Below are positions 1 to 10,100 of a DNA stretch of 64,000 nt, piece by piece. The first letter of the stretch is position 1, and each line of letters begins with the position of its first letter. A program made the translations under genes and the position numbers. The DNA is from Lineus longissimus (lineage: Eukaryota > Nemertea > Pilidiophora > Heteronemertea > Lineidae), in NCBI RefSeq assembly GCF_910592395.1, contig NC_088312.1, positions 23,133,292 to 23,197,291 of the forward strand, given 5' to 3'. The notes beneath the pieces are model-generated. The model did no database searches, was not told the DNA's origin, and saw only the letters and a program-made list of their open reading frames with translations.

Positions 1-1745
1 TTTTACTAGCATTTGTCATGCTGAATAACATTTGTACAGGCGTACGCGAGATTCTTTTACTAGCATTTGTCATGCTGAATAACATTTGTACAGGCGTACA
101 CGAGATTCTGTTACTAGCATTTGCCATGCTGAATAATATTTGTACAGGCGTACGCGAGATTCTGTTACTAGCATTTGCCATGCTGAATAACATTTGTACA
201 GGCGTACGCGAGATTCTGTTACTAGCATTTGCCATGCTGAATAACATTTGTACAGGCGTACGCGAGATTCTGTTACTAGCATTTGTCATGCTGAATAACA
301 TTTGTACAGGCGTACGGCGAGATTCTGTTACTAGCATTTGTCATGCTGAATAACATTTGTACAGGCGAACGTGAGATTCTGTTACTAGCATTTGCCATGC
401 TGAATAACATTTGTACAGGCGTACGCGAGATTCTGTTACTAGCATTTGTCATGCTGAATAACATTTGTACAGGCGAATGCGAGATTCTGTTACTAGCATT
501 TGCCATGCTGAATAACATTTGTACAGGCGAACGTGAGATTCTGTTACTAGCATTTGCCATGCTGAATAACATTTGTACAGGCGAATGCGAGATTCTGTTA
601 CTAGCATTTGTCATGCTGAATAACATTTGTACAGGCGTACGCGAGATTCTGTTACTAGCATTTGTCATGCTGAATAACATTTGTACAGGCGTACGGCGAG
701 ATTCTGTTACTAGCATTTGTCATGCTGAATAACATTTGTACAGGCGAACGTGAGATTCTGTTACTAGCATTTGCCATGCTGAATAACATTTGTACAGGCG
801 TACGCGAGATTCTGTTACTAGCATTTGCCATGCTGAATAACATTTGTACAGGCGAACGCGAGATTCTGTTACTAGCATTTGCCATGCTGAATAACATTTG
901 TACAGGCGTACGCGAGATTCTGTTACTAGCATTTGTCATGCTGAATAACATTTGTACAGGCGTACGGCGAGATTCTGTTACTAGCATTTGCCATGCTGAA
1001 TAACATTTGTACAGGCGTACGCGAGATTCTGTTACTAGCATTTGTCATGCTGAATAACATTTGTACAGGCGAATGCGAGATTCTGTTACTAGCATTTGCC
1101 ATGCTGAATTACATTTGTACAGGCGTACGCGAGATTCTGTTACTAGCATTTGCCATGCTGAATAACATTTGTACAGGCGTACGCGAGATTCTGTTACTAG
1201 CATTTGTCATGCTGAATAACATTTGTACAGGCGAATGCGAGATTCTGTTACTAGCATTTGCCATGCTGAATAACATTTGTACAGGCGTACGCGAGATTCT
1301 GTTACTAGCATTTGTCATGCTGAATAACATTTGTACAGGCGTACGCGAGATTCTGTTACTAGCATTTGTCATGCTGAATAACATTTGTACAGGTGTACGT
1401 GAGATTCTGTTACTAGCATTTGCCATGCTGAATAACATTTGTACAGGTGTACGTGAGATTCTGTTACTAGCATTTGTCATGCTGAATAACATTTGTACAG
1501 GCGTACGTGAGATTCTGTTACTAGCATTTGCCATGCTGAATTACATTTGTACAGGCGTACGCGAGATTCTGTTACTAGCATTTGCCATGCTGAATAACAT
1601 TTGTACAGGCGAATGCGAGATTCTGTTACTAGCATTTGTCATGCTGAATAACATTTGTACAGGCGAATGCGAGATTCTGTTACTAGCATTTGCCATGCTG
1701 AATAACATTTGTACAGGCGTACGCGAGATTCTGTTACTAGCATTT
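1..1745. repeat. 54-bp minisatellite array, about 32 copies
   Basis: Head-to-tail units of 54 bp, each with the core CATGCTGAATAACATTTGTA followed by CAGGCGTACGCGAGATTCTG. Units differ mainly at one site (GTACGCGAG, GAACGTGAG or GAATGCGAG) and at one C/T before the ATG. Because 54 is a multiple of 3, long reading frames open on both strands (18-residue periodic peptide MLNNICTGVREILLLAFA). Three units have an extra G (GTACGGCGAG, near 313, 693 and 963) and break the frame. The array continues past the left edge of the window. It is read as non-coding satellite. Confidence 0.95.
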
Positions 1746-1890
1746 GTTAGTGTGTATTACATTTTGTACAGGTGTACGTGAGATTCTGTTATGGGCATTA
1801 GTCATATATATTTTCTCAGGAGTGCACGAGATGGTGTTACTAGCATTGTGATATTGTATAACTGTGCAGGCGTATGCGAGAATCTGTTAT
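1746..1890. repeat. Degenerate end of the 54-bp array
   Basis: Two to three diverged copies of the same unit, still recognisable by ACAGGTGTACGTGAGATTCTG, GTGCACGAGATGGTGTTACTAGCATT and GTGCAGGCGTATGCGAGAATCTG (each seen in part). Decay at the array edge is typical when unequal exchange homogenises only the interior. Confidence 0.8.
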
Positions 1891-3988
1891 TGGGACAGAA
1901 AGAGATAGAGAACAACAAAAGACAAGATTTTTAACTTAGCTTTATTGCTATAACTCTTTAGAACTTGGATTTTACGATCAGATTGATATAGAAAGCAGGG
2001 AGAACAGATAATACAAGTTGAACGTGTCAGATAACGCGAAAATGTCTTGTCCTGTTCGAAGAAAACTTGCTGAACATAGCAGGGTACTTGAATCTTTTTA
2101 TCAGAGTCTAGTTTCATGCATTTATGTATGAAACTATTGAGGAGGTGACAGAATTATTGTGACATGAACTAGTTTTAATACACCATTTTTTTGGGCAACA
2201 TGAAAATCAAAATCATATCAGTGGCGGACGTGAGGAAAAACTGGCGTTTGAACATCGCCACTGGTTTGGGAATGTACTTCAGACCACAGATGAACAGACA
2301 TACAGTAACTGGGTGGGATTGGATGCTGAAACCACACACATGATTAAGGTAGGCCTTCGCTTATACAAGTAGCTCATAGCACTAAGCCAAACAGCTCAAC
2401 TATATCACTCGAGATTATTCATAAATGGCAAGGTTTACAAACAAATCGCTGAACAGATGCATTACATTGTGTTTAAAGCATCTATGTCCATTTCTAATAA
2501 GAAGTACATGTATTTTGATGATTGTTGTAGACTGTCTAAAAAATCACTGTGCTAAAACTTTATGAAAACTTGGTATTTCCTATCGAAGCAAACTCAAGTA
2601 AACTTAATTTTCACAAGGCCAGTTGATTTGTTTTGACTGGCTATTTTGGAGGACTGCAGAGCAGCTGTGACGGCATACAATAAGGCATGCCTCCTGGCAT
2701 GGGTCGTCTCGACCCTGGCGATTCAGTTTGGAACCTATCAGAAATCTAACTAATCACAGATACCCAAACGTATTATAATCTCGATTTCAAACATAACATA
2801 ATCATACTGTATATAGTACATGTACATTGTTCATAGTTACTGTAAAGTGTACAAGATGGTAATATCTCGGCTTCTGTACACAGGACCAAGATTGGAATCA
2901 CTCTTTCAATCAAGGAGCATGTCCCAGCCCCGTCAACTTCTTGCTTGTCCAGATAACGTAAACAAACCGTTCTATCCTGTATTGTGCAGAGATCACTACT
3001 TGAATTGGAAAGAATCATACTGGTTAATTCGACGGTCTCCACAAAAACAAAATTATTTTACTCTTATGTGATTTCGCTTATGCATAACTAATCGTGGTGA
3101 TTACTTTTGCAGTTGGTCTGGCTGGCAGCAGGGGTTACAGCGTATCATGTAATCACCCGTCACCACTTCCATTTGCCAGATTAACTGCGAATACGACAAC
3201 CAAAATCTGTGATGCATGAGCAATATCGCGTACGAATGAAATAATTTTATCTTTGATTAGACACCATGAACTTATACACTCACATGTAACCACTTCACAG
3301 TGCAACTCAACCAACATATAGATGGCACAAATGCCACAAATGCTGACTATGGATACAAACCTCTTAAATATAACGGTACGAAAATACGCGAAGCTTGGAC
3401 AAGACAGAACTACGCGTACATGAAAAGGTCAATTCACTGAAACACTCTGGGTTAGTTTTAATTCACACTACAAGATACTATTTTCATGACCGATCCAACT
3501 TTCAATAGATTTAGTCTCCACGAAACCATTGTCTGATCAACAAAACGCCACAGGACAATCTACCCATCCGACACACCCCGTCTCCTTTTTTGACCTGGTA
3601 CCACTTGATTTGCTGGCTAGGGAACGAGGTTAGCATGAGGAAGACCACAGACGATAAAAATCCCACAATCCATAGACTTTGACATTGTGTATACTGTTTT
3701 CCAATAATATACTTATTCATATTCTCTCCAAAGTTCTTTGGTGTTAGCCAACCAGAAAATCTGAATCCTGTTTCACGGGTGCAGTCTTCAGACTTGAACC
3801 AATCACAGGGGAGTAATCACGTAAGCCTTCAGGTTATTTTTGTTCGAAGAAAGTTATAGTGATGCACTCTTGATATTATGTCTTCTAGTTTACAAAATAA
3901 TGATGCCGGCAAAAAATTATTCTTCACTCCCGCTTCCGTCCATTATTATAATCTTGTGACAATCTCCTAACGAATCTCCCTGGAGTCC
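1891..3988. other. Flanking sequence with no recognised gene
   Basis: Short frames only, with no domain or motif recognised. It lies downstream of the minus-strand synaptotagmin stop codon, so part of it is probably the 3' untranslated region. No polyadenylation site could be fixed; an AATAAAG on the minus strand near 1938-1944 is one candidate. Confidence 0.5.
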
Positions 3989-4165
3989 TTATTTATGTCT
4001 AATTAGGCTATGCCACATTGATACAGGTTTCCGTAAAGAAGTCATCATTTGATTCCAATGAGATAACTCAGTTCCTGCCGTCTGCGAGCCTACTATCACG
4101 TGACCAACATGGTTGATTCTTCCGCCTTGTTCTTGTTCTGCTACAGTAAATCGCAGTTGTAGATT
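3989..4165 (-). CDS. SYT12: SYT12 coding exon 8: C2B end and stop codon
   Basis: 58 codons plus TAA, acceptor GGTTATTTTCAG. Begins [15 protein letters not shown] and ends with [19 protein letters not shown] followed by five residues. This WHxL C-terminus is shared by synaptotagmin C2B domains and is involved in vesicle docking in the family. The second C2B Ca loop has no Asp ligands. Confidence 0.9.
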   Translation of the reverse strand, partial: NLQLRFTVAEQEQGGRINHVGHVIVGSQTAGTELSHWNQMMTSLRKPVSMWHSLIRHK

Positions 4166-7100
4166 CTGAAAATAACCGAGCGTAAAATGGTTGTGAGATT
4201 TTGACAATATAATGTCAAGCTGAAACCAACTCACACAAAAACCATATATGGTCGTGGTTTCAAATTTAAGCGATATCAGGTGTATTGGAGAAGTCGAATT
4301 TCAGTTTAAAAACCCAGCAACTGCGTATCCAAAACAAACTGCTGTCGCTACGGTTTTTTCTGTTTCTGTTTGTTTTTTTGATTGGTACAGAAAGATAAAT
4401 CCACGAACCACCTGGTGGTAAACAAGATACTACTCACGGGTAGGGCACTTGCTGGTACCGAGAAAATCATGGCTTCGTTGAAAACTGGCTGTGCTTCATC
4501 CTTCTTTGTCGACGTCTTTTTCTTACTCACTTTGCGACCGTTCTGGAGGAGGAATACCTTCACGAACGAATCTAAAAATAAAATTATGAATGAGTTAACA
4601 CACCGATCCTAACAAATAGTAGTTCAATTCTCCAAGCAGATGATAGTCCTGAGTTGTCTTGCCATTTAGCGCAATGCTTTTGGCTCTTGGTCAACTCAGA
4701 GCTTGTTTGTTTTCCTTCATTCCAGTTGCATTAGTTTATTCAGCGCAGCGATAGTAGGCATAGTTTCGGATGCCTGAGCCAAAGATCGCCTTCTACAAAT
4801 CTGTTCTTTCCGTGTCTTATCTGAGAATGGGAGAGTGGGCTTGGTAAGGTTCCCCGGAAGACTCATAATTGCGCTCTCAGCGCATCTTGACTCTCAAGTC
4901 TTGGATCCACTCCGCCGACCCAACTCCGTTACACGTATGAGGGGAGATAACGGACCGATTAAATATGGTGGTTCAGAATGTCTCAGCAAGGATTTCGAGA
5001 AAAAGCGCCATACAGTTTTGGTCGTATTTTACTTACCTCCACTTCGTTTGTTTTCACACCATTTGAGATTCCTCGCCTTGACTACTACCACAGTAAGGCG
5101 CTCGGCGGTGGGCAGGTAACTCAGAGAGAACATCAACTCTCCGAGGTCGGCGGGTTTCTGAAAACAAAGTCAAGGCCAAAGTAAGATTGAAGGACAATCA
5201 CGTCGTCCGGTCGAAATGGGCCTGTTTCCTGCGAGTCATAAAATCTACATTAGTTGTCAGTCAACTGGGATCGAAATATTTTCGAATATCAACTCTATCT
5301 CACGATGGTCTGCATTCAGGAATAATTGTCCTTTCAGGAAACATGATAAGCAAAAGAAGCAACTTTAGTTGCACTGCAGATTTCGTTATCTCAAACTCTC
5401 GGAATTTCACGTCAAACAAACACATTATAAGTCAGAACTGATTGCTTACCTCATCAATATCTCTAAGACTGAGCCAGATTCTAAGAGGTTGTGACAGTTC
5501 AAGGTCAGAGAGCTTGATTTCGACCTCACCCACCATCTTGTGTCGGGCATACTTATCACAGGCGTATATATGGAATTGAACGGTTTTTAAACCAAGGTCG
5601 TAGGGTTCCACGTTGAAAAGGAATCGTTCCTTGAACACAGGGTTTATCGTTTTCTTCTGAATCTGTAAATTAAATGAAAATAACGTTTCCTTACATGTAG
5701 TTATGGGATTGAAAAGAACCTCGAACAACTCAAAACGGCCATTTTTTTATCTGGACGGCCATCTTGTATCTGGAGCAAGGCTTGGGGTTGCCACCAATCT
5801 TACTAGATAGAGTATGGTTTCTCGGCGAAACACCTAGTGAAAACCTTGCCAGAATATGCTGTGCTTCTTCTTTTAAGCAAATTTGCAAAACTCTTCGACT
5901 ACATATCAGGCCTTCTTTATAGTTAGCATCGACCGCGGCAGAGTCCGGGGCGTCGGACCAGCGGCTTCTTGTCTGGGTCGGTTCTCTGATCGAGTCGCCT
6001 TCCCCGGCGACCGGTCTCGCACGGGAACGGGCTTGGCGACCTCAGAGGGCATGCATTTTCATGATTGTGCAAACGCACTTCATACCCGGAATTGAAACTG
6101 CTACTTCAAACAAGCTAGATATATTACATCTAGAGCAAAGTGATGGTAACCCACATACCTTGGTTTGACCTTTTCCTTCCGTGTTTGGCTGAAGGTAAAC
6201 CTTGACATATGAATCCAGCGTGCCGCTATATTCATTCGCTGGGAGGTCCCGGGCCTGGATAACACCCACCACCAGCTCCGATACCTCTCTGAAGAATAAA
6301 TTAGAGATTTGAGATGCATTTGTGGAAGGATGCTTAAACATGTTAGAGATAAACATACGAATCTATCATGTCACTGTGTTCATTTGTTGGAAAGTCCCAG
6401 GTTTGGAGTACACCAACCACCAGCTGTGAGATCTCTCTGAAGAATAAAATAAACCAAATCTACTGGGCACGCATGTAAAGAAATACTGATAACAAACGTG
6501 CATGTCAGTGCTGATGGGCAACTTCCGTTCATTTGATATTTGGTTCGAAAAAATGCTCTCAGTGTAGAATAATGCTCAAAGAAATCATTAGTATATCATT
6601 AGTCGGGCGGTTCACTGAATCAAGTCATGCCAACTACAATATTGACTCATGTAGTGAATGCAGCAAAGCATTACCATGACAATATACAGATACTCTGACA
6701 TATAGACGCCAATCGTGATCGTTCATCATAGAAATGGCCAATATCGCCGACACGAAAGATCAAAGGTCAGTGTGGATATCATTACGTGTAAGTGGTATGT
6801 ATATACAAATAATAATATGTCGAAAGTGACGAGTTGACGATGTCGGGTTATTGCTTTGTTTTCGGGTTTCGTGTGGCATAATTCAATAAGGTAAGATTGA
6901 AGTTAAGTTAGTATAGTTAACAGACGTCTGCAAGCTCCTTGGGCCCATCGAACAAGTTGCAGACACATCCGCATCACCAGGAAGACCAACCTATCCACCA
7001 TCCTATCGATTTGGTCAGCTTGCCAAAAGGAATAACTCCGCGACAGGTGAAGCTCGAGGGATTATCAAAGGACGAGAGTCTGAATATTACATGACGGGAG

Positions 7101-10100
7101 AGGATTATGAGAATATTGGGAGGAGACGGCCAGGAATTGGGATAAAATGGCCGTGGTTGTTTTCTGTAAGTCGGGGTAGAGGGACATGAAACAGTAGATC
7201 CGATCATCAGAGAGGGATCGTGTATGGCACTTTTTGATTCTCTCCCACAAGAGCGCAATAAGAGGTTACTGGGGATGTACCCGGACAGATCATAGAACAG
7301 GTTCAAGTCCAAGGGAGATTATCTTTGTCACGGAAAACCAAGCCAACCAGAAGGGTATTCTCTCCGCCAACACGGGTTTCCATTGAGTATCAACAGGACA
7401 ATTAGTGATTGCTACAAAACCTTCAGAAAACAAGCATAAAGCCTGAAGAATAATAAGTGGGGAGTTTTGTGCTGCAACTTTTATAAAGTAAGTTCAATTA
7501 TTTCCAGTGTAAAATAGGAATCTTTTCGCACTCTACAAATTTTCTCCAATGAAAATCAATTCTTGATGGATTTAAGAATGTTAATCCTACCCCCTTTTCA
7601 TTCTATGATACTCTTTCAGTAGGCCAAGTCACTATTTTGATTGGTTGATAACTGCTGAGCTGTCGCATAATTTCGATAGCTTGGTTTTGCATTGAGAGCA
7701 AACGATAGCTGATATTGGGCCGCGTACACCAAATGTGGAGAAATTAGCTGGGATACTATTGGAGACGGCTCAGATTGACTACCAGCAAGAGCCAATAGGT
7801 CAGGTGCCATCGAAAAGGTAATAGCTCGGATAATGGCTGCTGGAATATCGTGACAAGGAAAAGATTCCCGGATCGATCACATATCGCCGGTAATTGATTT
7901 CCGAAATCAGAGATTGATGGAGGAATACCATGCATAGGTGACGTCACTCCTTGGTAACGTCACGAAAGGAAACCTCAGTACAAGGCACGTGACTGATTGT
8001 TTTCTACTCGATAAAGCACGCAGTATAACTAGTATTGGCGATGATCCAAAAGGATCAGCAAAGCCAGGAATGACAATGACGATGACGATGACGATGATGA
8101 TAATAAACCAGTCAACGTTTTGCTTGAAAGTTCCACATGGCACATTCTTGTAACACTCCATACGTGAAGGACTCATCGAACCACAAAATCAAAATAACTG
8201 CAGATTTCTTAGGCTTCACAGGCCGGGTACTGCCCTCCAGGCAGGAAGTGGGTAACTGAGAATTTCTAGTGGCTGTCCGCAAGCAATTATCTTCTCAAAG
8301 AGCTCCTCACAAGGAGCGGTCCTTAGTGTTCGATGTCATCTCTGTTATTTAATCAACGTCGCTATTATCAGTAATTTACCCACATGACCAACTTGGATGT
8401 TCCTCTTCCTTTCTAACTCTTCGTTATTAAGCAGCTTCAACAGCAAATAATGGCAAGGTAATACTACAGTCAAGATGCTGTTCTTAGACTAAACATGTTA
8501 CAAAGGTACAGACAGGAGTGATTTGATCAGTCCCTGCCGACATATTCCCTCAGGGAATCAGATGTGGCTGCTTTGATTTCAGATAATACGCCGACGAATG
8601 GCTGTAAGAAGCCTTTCCCTCTTGTCGTCTGGTGTATCACGATTACATTTAGCTATGGAAGTCAAAGCCTCTTTATCCAAGCGTGTCCATCCACCCTTTA
8701 GGGGAGGATGGGGTTGCACTTGCTGCCAAGTAACACAAAATCTGCCGAAATATTAAAAACGGAGAGAAACCAAAAATATGACTATTCGTTGGAAAGCTTT
8801 GGTTGTTTACAGTCTGAGTGTAGTATCTTTTTACTCTCATTCTTCGGCAGATCTTTGTCAATTTCTGAATCAACTTGATAAGGTGGCCCCTGATAATCAG
8901 ACTACTAGTGTGATTTGATCCGACATATTTCCTCTGGGGTGAGATGCAGCTGCTTTGAAATCAGATAATACACCAAGGAATGGCTGTCAGGAACACTTCC
9001 CCAGGACTGTCTGTCTTGTTAAGGTGTAGTTTAAGGTTTCATATTGTACTGGAAGTCAAAGACTCCCTAATCTCTCTTGTTTTATCGTGTTTCTTTACAG
9101 CACTTCGATGACTGATGGCACCATTTGTTCGCTATGATTTTCGAGCAACCTACGAAAGCCTTTCTCAAAGCTTTCAAGCATTATCTTGACCGCGATGGCT
9201 TGTCATCGCTACGTCCTCAGTAACTTCCACTATCATTTGTGGTGGCAAAGTATGAGATCGGGGTAGAAAACCGAGAATGCTTTACATACTCTAGAGTTTG
9301 CCATACCAAGACATTACTTCCTATCAAGGGCGAGGCCACATTCTAGAAAACTGACCATAGCATTCATCGATCACCTATAGCAAATGTATTATGGCATGTA
9401 CTTATATCTTGCTTACATTGATGATCACTCTAGGCCTAGAGAAATCGTCTAAGCTCCAGGGTAATCAAATAGTTTCCTACGCATCAATTTAGATATACAC
9501 AGTTCCTCTGGGGGTCAGGGATTAGTCTATAGAAGTATCCTAAGGCAGAGTTCGGCTGTAACCCGAGGTTGGACTCGGTCGGGTCGAGCTCCAGTCGAAC
9601 TTCATTTTTTCCGCGGGTACCGACCCGAGTGACGTCATATCTGACCTAGTTAGCTACTCGGGCTCAACCCTCGATGGCATGAGCGTTGAACTCAGCAGAC
9701 TCGACAAAAACCACGTGACAAAATGGCGGCCTCGAAAACGTAAGGGATAAATTCGTGATTTTTACATTGTTATATCCAATATTGTGTACTCCTGTAATAA
9801 CGCTGTTGATAAATATTGATAGCTGTTATGTGAAGTTATCGGGTGAAATAAACCAGAAATAATGAGAAATTCTGTACCACCGACATGTTCCGAAACCAGA
9901 TCGGGATAAAGTTCGGTCAAAGGTGTCTCGAACACCCCCCTTCCAACTCTGAAGTGGGCTCTGAAGTCCTGCAAACTGAATTGCGGGATAACATTTTCTG
10001 CAAATCCAGTTATTTTGGGCACCAATTTCCTTCTGGCGAACAAACATAGTGTCCATAAATGTTCTTGACTTGTCAGCTCTACATCTATTGTACTATTGGG

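Noticed and set aside
18-1781. Long repetitive reading frames on both strands (periodic 18-residue peptide)
   Set aside because: They follow from a 54-bp unit with no stop codon in several frames. There are no splice sites, no start context, and both strands are equally open.
1-1785. CRISPR array
   Set aside because: The units are contiguous without unique spacers, and the genome is clearly animal.
5930-6055. Possible rRNA fragment in the GC-rich island
   Set aside because: Composition suggested it, but I could not match any conserved rRNA stretch with confidence.
7938-8153. 71-codon plus-strand frame with Met-Thr repeats
   Set aside because: Produced by the GACGAT microsatellite; no other coding sign.
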